From positions 53,660,968-53,724,967 of the forward strand of contig NC_090763.1 of assembly GCF_036898095.1 (NCBI RefSeq): 64,000 bases of DNA, written 5' to 3'. Positions 44,998-57,086 of this stretch are shown here, in pieces (the first letter of the stretch is position 1; each line of letters begins with the position of its first letter). The notes beneath the pieces are model-generated. The model saw only the letters and a list, made by a program, of their open reading frames with translations, ran no database searches and was not told where the DNA came from. This DNA comes from Palaemon carinicauda. Taxonomy: Eukaryota > Arthropoda > Malacostraca > Decapoda > Palaemonidae. The position numbers were made by a program, and so were the translations under genes.

Positions 44998-47900
44998 GTA
45001 ACAAGGTACCTGTAAATGGTTAATGACAGGTGGAGTGAGGGGAAACCCTGCCCAGCCACCTGTTCTTACGCTTATACAAACCTTTCATCCTTTACAATAC
45101 GGAGACTCACTCATTGATGGGAGGTAGTCTCTTAGAACCAAACTGCAAGGTTCTTTTCTTCCCTGGACATGTACTCCTTTCTGGTACAGTCTGGGAGTGT
45201 GGAAGGTAACTCCAACAATCTGCTAACAGATAATCATAGAGATGTAGAAGATGTTAGAGCATCGGACAGAACTGACTTAAAAGGGGGCTAGTAATAGGAC
45301 CTGGAAAACCTATCGCCATAATAGGGAGATGGCATTGGCAGTGTCAAACCAGGCACATAAAGAGAAATATTTGGTAAGAGGCCGACCCATCCTCCCCATT
45401 ACTAGGGCAATGGAGGAGCTGTATCTTGGTAAAAGTGGTCTACAAGGTGCTCCGTTGTGTAACTCGCCGGTATCAGACATCTGATCAGCTTGTAATGGTA
45501 GTGGCTGTTGCTTCCTCTTGAGAGAAATCAAGAAAGAGGTGGGAGAGCCAGTCATTCTACCTCTCCTCAGAACTTATATCGAATGTGTTACCTTAGATGA
45601 GATGCATACCAAGTTCAATGAGGAAGCTGAGATTGCAACACAATCACTAGCATCTACTTTAGGAACAAAGGAAAAGGGGTTAAAGGGCCTGTGGGAAACG
45701 TCCGTAAGGTACAGAGGCAAAAGTGGTCTCATAACTTCAGACTCGGCATTCAGCTCCTAGCATGCAGGTAAATTGGAAGGCTACCGACAGCGCTAGACTT
45801 GTAAGTTCTTACTTGAGATGGCAGAGGTACACAATAACCAACGTTGCATCTTCACACAAACGGCCTCACCTTGCCAGATGGAACAGTGTCTGGATACTTC
45901 CTTCTTCCTTCTATTGTGGGTAATCAGAAGGCTGAAATAATTGCATGAGAGGTATTAAGTCTTCCTCAAGTAGCACTGCAGAGACCCAAAATGACACCTG
46001 ATAAATATGCATCAACTTAAATGGAAAGATAGGAAAGCGACTGGTAATGAGTCTCCATCACGCAGTCTGTTAGACAATGAAGGTGACAACACACCATCCC
46101 TCTAAACTTTGACATCATGAAGAACTTGAAACTCTCCTACTCTCTTGGCAATGCAGAGAAGCGATAAACTTGAGGGAAAAATCCCTCTGATGCCTTCTTC
46201 AGTTTAGCAGTAGGTGAGTGTTCCAGAGCCCTAAAGACCAGGAACATTCTGCCCTAGGAGCTAAGTCCTAGGATACACAAGACTACTTAAAAGCTCATCT
46301 CGAGTATGGACTGATTTCTGGATGAGGAGGTTACCATAATACTGAGTAGCCTCTCCTTCTCCAATGCTCTTGCCGAAGCAGAGAAGAGAGACAATTTTGA
46401 AGGAAAGTCCCTATGGCCCTTCTCAACTTAGCAGGAGGCACATACGCCTGTGCCCTAAAGATAAGTCTCAGGGTAAGCATGACTCCTTGAAGCTCCTTTT
46501 GAGCGTGGATCATTCAGTAATGGCCAATGAGGAGAGATTCAAACTCTACTGAGGTGCTACTTCAGCAGAGGCAAGCGAGGAAGTCCATGATAAGCTGAAA
46601 AGTGCCCTGACTGGAGAGACACATTCTCTAATAACCTCATCATAAGGTCTCCTTTTATGCCTACCCGAGAATTAGTAGAACGGAAAAACCACTTGACTTG
46701 GCGCCACCCCAAAATGGCCCCAAAAGGTGAATGAACATATTTCACTCTACCTTGACGATGTTAGTGGTCGCTCCCAGGAGGGACTGTTACCTGCTACCAG
46801 TATATCAGAAGTATCTGCCATACCGGGCTCATGGTCTGACTTACAGAGTCTTGGGGAAACGGTTACCGGGTGAGCTCTATCACTCCTTCTGAGGATAACA
46901 AGGTTCCAAGGGCAGCGCATATCCTACCCTTACCTAGCCGATGGTTATTGGTGCACGTAGGACCACTAACCCCGCAACCAGTGCCACAACGGTAGCAGTG
47001 CCATCGCATTTACATTCCACTTGACAGACCCTGAAAGAATAAGTCAGCAGGGGAGTGCCATACTCCCTCTTGACGAATGAGAGCGGCTCTTAAGGACAAG
47101 AATGCTCCTATTCACAGTAGGTAAGAACAAGAAAATTGTGAAAAAGTTTCACCTTCGACTGGCCTATAGAATTGATATTAGGTTCCGGCATAGACTATTC
47201 ATCAGGATCCCATCACCAGCCCATTTGACAAGCCCCAAAGGTAACAGTCGAAGGAAGAGAGCCGATACTACCTCTTTTGTAGCTTCCTGGGGGCTATTGT
47301 GTTTTCCTATGTTATGACAGGAATGATGAAGGTGAGGGCAAGGAACTTTAAGAGAGGCCTCCTGTGCAACTACTACCGCTGCCTCTTCCTTTTAAAAATA
47401 AGAGTCTGAATATGAGTGAGGAGGAGTTGGTGGAAGAGGAAAAAAGAATAAATTAACTCTTCTACCCTCATAATCAATTCTTCATTGGTACCGTGAGTGG
47501 TTCACCGGATCAGGAACAGGTTAACTACCTCTCAGTTTGCTAATACAAGTATAAGGAAAAACTCCACAGACAAACAGCATTCCCAGGTATTTGACCTTTG
47601 CTTGGGAGTAAGATTCGATTATCCTCAATATGAAGGCTAAGATTGTTGTAAAAATGAGTAGTCTCAATCTCGTCCTGGAAAGACACTGAAAAGGTAATTC
47701 TAAGTGGCCCAAGCATAAACACTTAGCTGGACACTATGAGAAAACCTGAGAAACAAATGCCCTACTAGTCCCTCCAGTCATCAAAGCATGAAGTCTTCCT
47801 CTCTCGGGGCTGAGTATAGAGCAAAAGTTCCAACTGAACACTGTATGACAAGTAATGGTTCAGTTGAGAGAAGTAGTAGGGGCTAGTACTCGGTTCTTTC

Positions 47901-48068
47901 GATGACTGGGGAAGATCATACAATACTTTCAGGGTAAATATTCAGGATCGTTTTACCTGTCACATATCCAGAGATGGAACCTGGAAGGTAGGTATGAAAT
48001 GGGTTTAGATGGAAGAGGGAGGTAATGTAAAAGGTAAGGTATTCCCTAACTGAAAGTTGGGGTCATAC

Positions 48069-48179
48069 CTCTGTGTCACTCTGCCTGGTGGAGAAGCAGC
48101 TCGAAACAAATAATCTGGTGACCTTGCTGAGATTTCTTTGTAAGGCATAGCGGGGCTTACATCATATTCCATTGGAGAC
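48069..48179 (-). CDS. Probable cassette exon of the FAM149-family gene
   Basis: 111 bases between an AG at 48180-48181 (weak pyrimidine tract) and a donor gtatga. The frame SPMEYDVSPAMPYKEISARS then PDYLFRAASPPGRVTQ is protein-like. It enters and leaves in phase 2, so it can be included or skipped without changing the downstream frame. It sits among DIRS relics, so origin from one of them was considered, but it matches no DIRS domain I can recognise. Confidence 0.5.
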
Positions 48180-49971
48180 CTTGCCATTAAAATATCCTTC
48201 TTAACCCAGACCATTTTACTAACTTTGTAAACACTCATGGGACAATGTTGAGGCCAAATGGCATTGCTTTGAACATGTACATCCACCTACCAAGCCGAAA
48301 CCCTAGGTAAGGTCGGAAGTGGCGAGCAATAGGGACAATAAGGGTCTTTTAGATCGATAGCACAGGCCCAAGCCTCTCAGTGTAATAATTTGGCCATGCA
48401 GGATGGTCATCATTTTAAATGGATTGTACCTGATGTGTCTATTGATATTAGACAGGTTGAGGATCACTCTTCTCTCTGGGGAGTCTTTCTTTGATATGCT
48501 GAATAGTCTCCCCCGTTATTTTAGAAACCTGCACCTTTCTATAAGATTTTTTCAGCAACTTACTTACAGAGTAGAGTTCCAGAGTCCTGGCCTGATGAAA
48601 CTTGTGGCATGGAGGTGGTTTTGATATCCATGACTAACAGAAGCCCTTTGAGACTATACTCTGTATCCACCAAGAAAAGGTTCCATGTTCCCCAAAACAA
48701 TGGAGAGGACCCCCAACCTGAAGCCGTATAGTTGATGAGCTCCCATTCCTCAGAGAGGTAGACCAGAAAGAAAGTCAAGACGTTTGGGTTTATAAGACAA
48801 AGTGACTGACTCCATAGAAAAGCCATTCATGTCTTCCACATGTAGATGAAGACCTCTTGCGGCTCATCAAATAAGTAGAGTTGTGGAATGAGAAATCTTT
48901 CATGAAAATATAAAAGAGAAAACCCAAATGTGAAGGTTCTGGGTCAGAAAGGAGGAATCCAAGGTAATCTGCATTCCTTCCTGATACAGCTGTGCAGACC
49001 AAAATGGTGCTATTAGCGCAGCTGTCCCTGAAAAAACCTGAAGGCTATACAAAGCCTCCAAAATCAAACTTATCAGGGAAACATATCAGGTAGATTGACG
49101 AGCATCTATTCCAATCCAGAGTTAGAGCATCTCTTGCCACTGCTTGAGAATCCACATTTGGGGCTACATGTAATGAAAGTTTGTGGTTTTATGGCGTCGG
49201 TAGTTACTGGCAGGTGGCTGGGAATCTCCCCCGGCCAGCACTCGGGTAAGTCACTAGCCTTCACCTAGGAACTGCGGGACAGTTGAGGTGGAAGTATAAA
49301 AGGGACTCGCGTTTGTATAGTTAGAAAAAAATTACTTACAAATCCTCGTCCTTTTGGAGAGGGAAAGTTCCTATAACCAAACCGATTGGTTAAACTCCCG
49401 GTTTGTCGAACAGGACCTGAAAAGGTGCAAGATTGTTGACTTTAATCCAACTTCTATCAACCTGCGAAAATATTCTCAGGTCATAGGCTAAGTTTCTATT
49501 TTACACAGACTGTCATGGATGAACTTATCCTTATAGGACACACTGTCTAATATGTTTAGCTACTAAAGGTATTGAGTTTAGATTTCTACCCATCCTCCCA
49601 TTGCAAGGAGAATGGGGGGGACACATTTCTATCTACACACCAGAATAGTAGCTCGGTATGGTAGCTCAATAGCATCATATTCATTCCGTGCAGTGATAGT
49701 GTGATACCCCAAGGGAAGGGTAAGCAAAGATGAAAATGACCAGACGTTCTCACTGTTTTCAATAGTTGCTGCCACCGATAGCTAGGACAAGATACTTTTT
49801 TGTCATGTGAAAGTCCTACTAGGTATACTTCACCACCTGTTGAGCTGCTACCACAGTTCCTAGGGAGAACATGTCAAAGGACTTGTGGGTTTATTCCCTG
49901 GAGTAGTGAGTTGTGAAGATTTTATGGTGCTTCCAGCCACCTGCTTTCAACTGACACTTTATTCCCAAAGG

Positions 49972-50505
49972 CTAGTCGCACAAACCCCAGACTTTGTGAG
50001 AGCATGCCTGTGTAAACTCACTTGGATTCCACGATGAAGGTGAATGTGCTCTCCTTATTGTTTCTTGAAGCCAGGAGATGGTGCTTTTGGAGAGGATGAT
50101 CTGCTTATACCTGCTTGAACTCACAGAGCAAAGAAAAAAATTCTCCGGATCATGGATCACATCCCTTATGGAGGAAATGGAAAAGGTCTCAAACCTTGGA
50201 TCATCCACAGCAAGGTTCTGGGTTTTCGCAATAAACTCTGAAACGAAAGGTGAACGACACCTTCCTTCACCCATCAGAATGATTAATGTTGTAGGAAATG
50301 CCATGAATCCTACTTGCTCATTTCACCGAAGCCAAGGCAAGTAAGAATGCTTTTCACTCAGGCCTTTATCTGACGTCTGCTGTAAAGGTTCATATAGAGC
50401 CCTTTTTAGGGACTTAAGAACTTTGGTCACATCCCATGCAGGTGGTTCAAGTTTTTTTGGCAGGCACGATTGCTCGAAGCTTCTCATCAGTGCTGATAGC
50501 TCCAA
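49972..50505 (-). pseudogene. Tyrosine recombinase remnant of relic H2
   Basis: 50323-50505 contains PPAWDVTKVLKSLKRALYEP and LQQTSDKGLSEK, matching TPGWNLDVVLRFL...EPLQSASFKDLTLK of copy A. 49972-50304 contains STISWLQETIRRAHS, matching SVSYYIRLLIREAHS; the HxxR box has become CSHKVWG. Catalytic Arg and Tyr are not seen. Confidence 0.65.
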
Positions 50506-50639
50506 GGATGATGAGACGTCAAGGCCTTAAAGTTTAAAGATTGGCTCAAGGCTGAGCAATAGCCTTTTAAAGCTGAACTGAGAAGAGTCTCTCTCGGCAA
50601 CGGTAGGCCATTTGGGAGCCCCTAGGATTACTTTAAGGT

Positions 50640-52004
50640 TCAGGGTAAGTCAGAATGTGCACCTAATTCATATGACAATTCCTCTTCCGAGAAGTGGGAA
50701 CACCCTGGGATATATGTGCAAGACTGAGAAACCACTTCATCAGAAACTTCTTCATCGAAAGGGTGTGAGAGCTCCGTGATTTTCATACATGCCCTAGAAC
50801 ACAGGCAAGAATGAGTATCAACCTCATAGTAGCGTTCATCTTTCAAGTAATGGGCATGCTCTGGGGCTTGTGCATGTTCCTTAGCTCTGATTCTACATCA
50901 GATGGATAAGTGCGCGCGAGCATCATAGCACACATGCAATCATGATGTTCAACCCCATATGAAAATTCTTAGACCAAAGGAACAATACACTAAAGGCGCC
51001 TTAGCATGCATGTGAGGAAAATGGTTAATCTCATCAGAGAACTCTTCTCCTGAAGATGAAGAGCGAGTCCGCTCTGTGGTGCGTGTGAGTTTTCACTACT
51101 TTCTGAAGATCCAGCCTTGAAAAGGATATGTGCATACTTATCTTGTTAACTAGTGACTGTTCCCATCAGGAACTGGTGGCGCCCTTTTATGCTTGTATGA
51201 ATAGGAGGCCACTGGTTGGGCATAGGAGAAGTACTTCCTTTACACATTTGGGAGGTGGCTAGTGGTGGACACTTCGCTTCTGAAGGAGGAATCAAAATGG
51301 CCTTGGGAGAGGAAGGAGGACACAACTGTTTCCTCCCTTTCACAGATGTCATCATATTAGGGGGTGATGGAACTAATGAAGGTGAGAACCTGTTGTCAAC
51401 TATACCTACAGTAGTCCGAGCCAGACTAGAGGGGGTCATTTCAGGCACTGCTTCTGCCGCAGTAGAAGTGGCAGCAATAGGAGATTGATAAGTTCTAATC
51501 AGGACTTGCCACAGCTTCTTTGTGGATGGAATACCTTTCAAGCCTAAAGAAGACCATGGCATCTTTAGGCTCACTATGGAGTGAAGGGCAGGATTCACCT
51601 AATCCACAGGGGGGAATCAGGTAAATTCAACTCGCACTCAGTTAGCAGATATGGAAGATATGAGTTGTTCTGCTTCTTCGACAGAAGAAGCTCAAAGGAT
51701 AGAATACCTGAGGGGGAAAAAAAAGAACTAGCGGATTTCTTCAGCTTTGAGGAAGACCCTAAAGGTGAAGAGTCACTCTTTGACTTCTTCCATCTCGTGC
51801 TGTATTTGACCCACTGCGGTGACAACCAATCATTATACAGGTACTCCTTACAGGGGAAAGACAGCAAGCAGTCAAGCACCATGGAAGGACACAAAGAATG
51901 GGGTCAATGTTACTCATGCTTATGAAGGTGCCCCACTTTCGGTAGGCAACTCCATGCCAGGACCAAAATTCCTGCACGTTGTTTCTCCATTCTGCGAACA
52001 GCAG
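50640..52004 (-). pseudogene. gag remnant of relic H2
   Basis: A start at about 52004 (MEKQR) resembles element B Gag (MESQR); later pieces include SNIDPILC (for VDPHxxC) and CNDWLSPQWVKYSTRWKKSK, comparable with CESWLEMQWTLFSKKKKK of element B. An acidic patch (DEEVSDEVVS) lies near 50720. Frames are broken. Confidence 0.5.
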
Positions 52005-52240
52005 ACACACACTGTAAAGAGAAAAAGGTAAAACATTAAAGCAGCCGAGTTAAGGAGACTACGTCCGAACTACATGGTGGCTGAAATCAAAGTAGTTTAC
52101 TGGTATACTGGCTGATGGGGAGGGGGGTGATTTCCAGCAATCTACTACCAATACCCTGTTATAATTTTTAATAGCTTCACTGAAATCATACTCCTATTAA
52201 AGGACAATGGTTTGTATTCATGTAGGGACATATCCTCATT

Positions 52241-52890
52241 CAAAAGTGAAACCTACATAGGTGAACTATGAAGGAAGTGAATTACAGACATAGTACTGTA
52301 CTTCCTAAATTCGTATTCTACACAATTCAAATAATGACCATACTATAGGCTATCTTATGAATCTTTTAAGGCTTAACTTGGTAATGGATATTCTTTAACT
52401 AAACTATCATGGGTCATGAATAGATTGGAAAACAATTCTGTGGAGCTCTTCTCGAACACAATAAAAAACAGAGGAAAAACATTCTCTTATACCTAGGGTG
52501 TAGCAAATATCAAACAGAGATTCAGTGCTTCAAAAAAAATCTAATCATAATTCAAGGAACAATCTTGCGTAAGTTAAAAAATTTATAACACTATATGTTC
52601 AATATCTTGGAATTATACCATCAATAATGACCAATTTTTAAAATTTTTCAATGATTGCAGAGACTACTACTGTATGTATATTGTAATCTAGGGATGGTTG
52701 GAAGAATCTTGTGGAGGGACTTTGTGCCACAGACCACTGAGCTGTTAGCTGTCATAGTGCACCTACTATCCTATATATAATATCCCTTTATATAGTACAG
52801 TAGTAATAAACTCTTGCAAAAAGATTTCATCACTTGATTCAATCTTATCCATAGTTTTAATTTAATTACCAGTAACTTGAGTATACTAAC
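52241..52890. other. Intron of the FAM149-family gene
   Basis: AT-rich; nothing recognised between relic H2 and the exon at 52891. Confidence 0.5.
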
Positions 52891-53727
52891 CTCATACGAG
52901 TGTTGTATGATGAGGTAGATGCTGGCCTTTGGTCTGCTATCAAACTAGTTGAACTTTTGGTATTAACAGGAGCCAGATGGCAACTGGTAGACTTAGAGGA
53001 AACTGGACGGTTGTTATCACGTGGGGTATGTACTAAAGGGAGAGACAACTGGGACAGACGAGATGAAGCTGAACTCTCTCTTGTAGATGGTGGATACGAT
53101 CGAGTACGGCTATCACCATTTTGTAGGGGTTTATTGGAAACACTTAAAAGTTCATGTAATTCTTCTTGATGATGAATATTTGGTATAGAGATATTACTAG
53201 GTAATCTTTGCACTGCACTACTAGGTCTTCTAATACCAGATACAGGTCGGTTTGGTATCAAGTTTCTCGTTACATTAAATTTGTCCACCGAACTCATTGG
53301 CGAAAGGAACTTATCACTTTTACTAAATTCACCACCGACACTCTGAGAAAACGTTTGAGCACTAAGCCTTGACCCACGGGTACTTGGTTCTCTTGATATC
53401 GATAAATATTGTACTGATTGCTCAATTATGTATTTGGCATATTGATGGAGCAATGGGTCTATAGTCTTTGTTACCTTTTCCCAAAGCTGTTCAAAAAGTG
53501 CTATTAAAACCTGCTCCTTAAGAACCTCGGGGTCATTGGAACCACTACACACTCTACTACTAGGAGTGGACTGCTTCAGGCTATCTTTATGAGGAGTCTT
53601 GACTTGGTTGGCACTGGTATAGGCTACTAAGGGGAGCAAATGGTCAAAATTACCATCGTGGGCAATAACTTCCTCTCCCTGCTCCCTGAAAAATTCAAAC
53701 ATTGATCTCAGACAAGAATCTGCACAG
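52891..53727 (-). CDS. FAM149B1: FAM149-family gene, large central exon
   Basis: 837 bases from the proposed acceptor (gctagatag) to donor gttagt, open throughout (278 codons). It begins CADSCLRSMFEFFREQGEEV, then a helical part (LKEQVLIALFEQLWEKVTKT, IDPLLHQYAKYIIEQSVQYL), followed by a Ser/Pro/Arg-rich tail. The frame continues to 53744 upstream, so the exact acceptor is inferred from phase. The gene is inferred to act at the cilium or centrosome, as known for vertebrate FAM149B1. Invertebrates may have a single FAM149 gene, so A versus B1 is not resolved. Confidence 0.75.
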
Positions 53728-54410
53728 CTATCTAGCATAGACACTTACATTATAAAACTAACCATAATATTTTGCCAGTTCTGTAACAGTATATTTATGA
53801 AAATCAAATACTGTACATTTCTATACCAGCTTATGAATGAAAATTAATAGCTTAAAAGGCAAAACCCTGATTTAAGGATGAAATTATCTTCCCACCACAT
53901 ACAAGAATAAGAGATAACCTTTATATAATTTATTATCAAAAAATAATTTTCAGGTTTTAATGCTACAAAAAATATTACTGATCAGTTCAGATTAAACTTG
54001 CTTCCCCTTACAACCTATGAAAAAAAATTAAATACTGTACATTAAGAGCACAGCAGGTACTCAACCTTGGAATACATACACATCAATCCTCTTGCATATG
54101 AAAAAACTTTCCCGTATCAGTTTATAGTTCCACTACCAAATTGGTTGGCAAAAATAAAAAGTATGAAAATCTTTAAAAGCTTAAAATGCCTGGCTAATAG
54201 ATATACAATACATGCTCAAGAGAAGGAATACTAATTCCCAATAAATCCCAATCTAAAAATACCAAAAACTAAGCAATATTTGGAAACATACCATTGCTGA
54301 TTAGAAAGGCTGCAACTTAGATTAAACTGGTATCACATATTACAATTAGCTCTCCTGTGCATTAAATAATGTACAGACCATGAAAGAAAATCCAACAGTA
54401 CAGTACTTAC
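53728..54410. other. Intron of the FAM149-family gene
   Basis: AT-rich, no features recognised. Confidence 0.6.
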
Positions 54411-54479
54411 ATGCAGTCACTTAACAGTGTCTCCTCTAGATTCTTCACTTTAACTGGATCTATGCTATGCCCTCTTGCC
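54411..54479 (-). CDS. FAM149-family gene, small exon
   Basis: Acceptor ttttcattggcag and donor gtaagtac flank 69 bases reading (R)ARGHSIDPVKVKNLEETLLSD and ending CAT in phase 2. It joins exon 55507-55992 (ends AG) and exon 52891-53727 (starts C) in phase. Confidence 0.7.
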
Positions 54480-55081
54480 CTGCCAATGAAAAGGAATTAC
54501 TTACAAAGGTAAAGACTCATAAATGGGGTAGGATGTATTTATGATTTTGGGATATATAGCTCGGCACTGGGACCTTAAGACCATTCAGCTCCTAAGTGCA
54601 ACTGATGGGAAAACCCTACAGTTACATAATGAAGTAAAAGTTAGGAGAGGTTACACAACAAGATGGAAGAAAAGAAGTGGGGACGTATGTAAGGTAGAAG
54701 GATATAAAGAACGCACTGCTAAGGGACGAAGGAGCACTGCAAAGACCCTAAGTCATTCCTATGGGTTGCACGGTGGCACCAACCCATTTCGGAGATAAAA
54801 CACTATAACATTACTGTTAAAAACTTGCAAAAAATGTAAATGAAAAATTTGAAAACACAAAACCCGTACCTAAATTTCTAATGCCTTTACTATGAATTTA
54901 AAAGAGGCACATTAACTGATTGGGTGATTCAAAGTTCTATTCCACTGTGATTATATAAAGCTGTAGTATCAAAACATCTTTTCACATAATTTCTAAAATG
55001 CTGTACTGTTGTGTTCATATGGTATACCATAGTATGAGCATTCTATTCTAAGAATATTAGCTTAAAGATAATAAAAATAAC

Positions 55082-55112
<31 letters not shown>

Positions 55113-55506
55113 TCTAAGAATAAAAAAAAAATTCTACAGCAGTTTTCGAATGTGAAGGCACGCGACCCCCAGTCCCCATCATGACCTTCACTCTAATACT
55201 ATCATGTGATCTGGACATTTTTTATTCATGAATACTGAATTGTTACTTTAGTCATTCCTACGATACGAATCAGGTTCCTTTATGGTCAAAGCAAGGAGGC
55301 AATTTCTCAGAGATAGCCCTCACACAACGTACCATTTAATTTTCAAAGAATGGAAGACATCATTTCTCAAAGAAAAATAAACCTGATCATAAAAAAATAT
55401 TTTGAATGATTAGTGGAATAGTAAAACTCATGTAGAGAAACATTATAACAATATAACAATGAAAAATTTTAGTGCTAAATTACATATAAATTATCCAAGA
55501 ACTCAC
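54480..55506. other. Intron of the FAM149-family gene with an (AAT)n microsatellite
   Basis: AT-rich. 55065-55113 is an AAT repeat. The 85-codon plus frame at 54541-54798 has no recognisable motif. Confidence 0.55.
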
Positions 55507-55992
55507 CTGAAATGTGGAAACCTGTTCACCCAGCTACGACATTCTTGCTTTAATTCTGCAGGAGGTTCTGACACTACCATGTGATCAGAGCTGGAATTAG
55601 TATTTGATCCTAGGAAATTCCCAAAACTGAATAAATTCTCTGATGATTGATTATCATCAGCTTTATTTTCTTCTGTTGAAATGCCATACCCTGAGTCTGT
55701 AGAGCCAGAATTTTCTCTTGCATCATCAGTATCTTTACTCAACAAAACCAATGGTGAGGTGTCACTTGAAGGACTGCATAAAACACCACTATGAATTGGG
55801 GAATCTACTACGTCAGGCGACAGCGGTTCAGGAGAGGGTAACATTGAGGGCGATAGCTTTTCTCCATACAAGAGGTAATCAACTTGATCAAACAATATGC
55901 TGACTTGTTTTGTTGCTTCCCCTTCAAATTCATCATCACCCCATGACAATGAAGATTCAGATCTACAATCATAATCTTCTCTTTTTGTAAAT
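55507..55992 (-). CDS. FAM149B1: FAM149-family gene, DUF3719 exon
   Basis: 486 bases between acceptor ttttttctttcag and donor gtgagt. It reads FTKREDYDCRSESSLSWGDD then EFEGEATKQVSILFDQVDYL LYGEK, a Ser/Asp-rich stretch, and ends ELKQECRSWVNRFPHF. The S-W-G-D-D-E-F-E start, the FDxxDxLLY helix and the final ECxxWxxxFPHxR are hallmarks of the FAM149 domain. It starts in phase 2, so more N-terminal exons lie to the right, beyond elements E and F or outside the window. Confidence 0.82.
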
Positions 55993-56124
55993 CTGAAAGA
56001 AAAAATTACATTTTTAAGTCAATGATGCCTATTTTCCTTAACCATAATTATCCATATAATTTAGAGGAAACTTTGATAAACCCAAAAAATACAAAACATT
56101 CTAAAAGTAATTTTTATGTTTCCT

Positions 56125-56335
56125 AGCTATAAAAACCCAAGTCTTTTAGAATACGATAATTCTTCAGCTGATCTGGAATGGCTGTTGTTTTCATTAATGA
56201 GATATAGTTAATGATAGGGGATAAGCACCTTTCACTCAAAAACTTTTCACTTTTGACCTTCGGCTCTGGACTGAGAGGGAAGATTGATGTGGGATGTTCA
56301 ACTTTAAAGGACTCAGGTTTGCATATCTAGGAAGA
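56125..56335. mobile_element. Short two-ended remnant of a family-3 DIRS element
   Basis: The left piece cctagctataaaaacccaagtc and the right piece ggactcaggtttgcatatctagg are inverted copies of the family-3 terminus. The spacing of about 200 bp equals one ITR followed by the first ICR half, so this may be the 3' tip of a relic into whose ICR element E inserted. Confidence 0.5.
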
Positions 56336-56591
56336 ATACATATTTTCAAAATATGTTATTTTGATTATAAAATAAATTTTTGAATATACTTACCCGGTGA
56401 TTATATAGCTGCAACTCTGTTGCTCGACAGACAACTCTACGGAAAAACTCGCCAGCGATCGCTACACAGGTTGCGGGTGTGCCCAACAGCGCCATCTGTC
56501 GACCAGATACCCAGTTCTCAATGTAAACAAAGACTCAATTTTCTCCTCGTCCCACTGCGTCTCTATTGGGGAGGAAGGGAGGGTCCTTTAA

Positions 56592-56683
56592 TTTATAATC
56601 ACCGGGTAAGTATATTCAAAAATTTATTTTATAATCAAAATAACATTTTTCAATATTTAACTTAGCCGGTGATTATATAGCTG
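56592..56683 (-). repeat. ICR of DIRS copy E
   Basis: Joined antisense copies of both ends (ttataatcaaaataac then atttttcaatatttaac). This copy predicts the sequence of the 5' end of E that lies outside the window. Confidence 0.88.
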
Positions 56684-57086
56684 ATTCACACCCAGGATGG
56701 TGGGTAGAGACCAGTAATATATGTTTACACTTTTATGAGCTAAGAGTTTTTTATTTCATTTTAGAAGTTATCAAAATAACAAAAACAAAATAAATAGGTA
56801 CCTGGTAAGGAAGTCGACTTGAACAATTACTCTGCCTTTTAAGTACGTCTTCCTTACGGAGCCTCGCGATCCTCTTAGGATGCTGATCGACCCCTAGGAT
56901 CTGAAGTATCAAGGGTTGCAACCCATACAACAGGATCTTATCAAACCCCTAATCTAGGCGCTCTCAAGAAATGACTTTGACCAGCCGCCAAATCAACCAG
57001 GATGCGAAAGGCTTCTTAGCCTTCCGGACAACCCAAAAAAAACAACCATAAAAACATTTCAAGAGAAAGATTAAAAGGGTATGGAA

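Larger units (their letters stand above)
44870..49165 (-). mobile_element. Old DIRS-type relic H1 (family 3), boundaries uncertain
   Basis: The left terminus is ataaacaaacctgagtcctttagaat at about 44875-44902. A second terminus-like piece (cttatacaaacctttcatccttta) near 45070-45097 is placed like an ICR half. A minus frame at 47521-47712 ends KVKYLGML, the RT block YLGMEI of copy A. 48560-48826 has SGWGSSPLFWGTW, like RNase H. The order of these pieces is not colinear with intact elements, so rearrangement or two nested relics is likely. A host exon (48069-48179) lies within the interval. Confidence 0.4.
49170..52240 (-). mobile_element. Old DIRS-type relic H2 (family 3), internally deleted
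   Basis: The 5' ITR at about 52040-52240 reads, on the minus strand, gaatacaaaccattgtcctttaat, matching the end of relic G. The 3' ITR lies at about 49170-49320, and an ICR-like junction (gcgtttgtatagttag then acttacaaatcctcgtcc) at 49300-49370. YR remnants (49972-50505) are followed directly by gag remnants (50640-52004), so RT, RNase H and MT are missing. Many stops. Confidence 0.6.

Noticed and set aside
45518..45760. 80-codon plus frame as a gene
   Set aside because: Lies in degenerate relic H1 and lacks any recognisable motif or splice context.
48005..48286. 94-codon minus frame as a stand-alone protein
   Set aside because: Only the part between the splice sites at 48179 and 48069 looks coding and fits the FAM149 phase; the rest appears to be intron.
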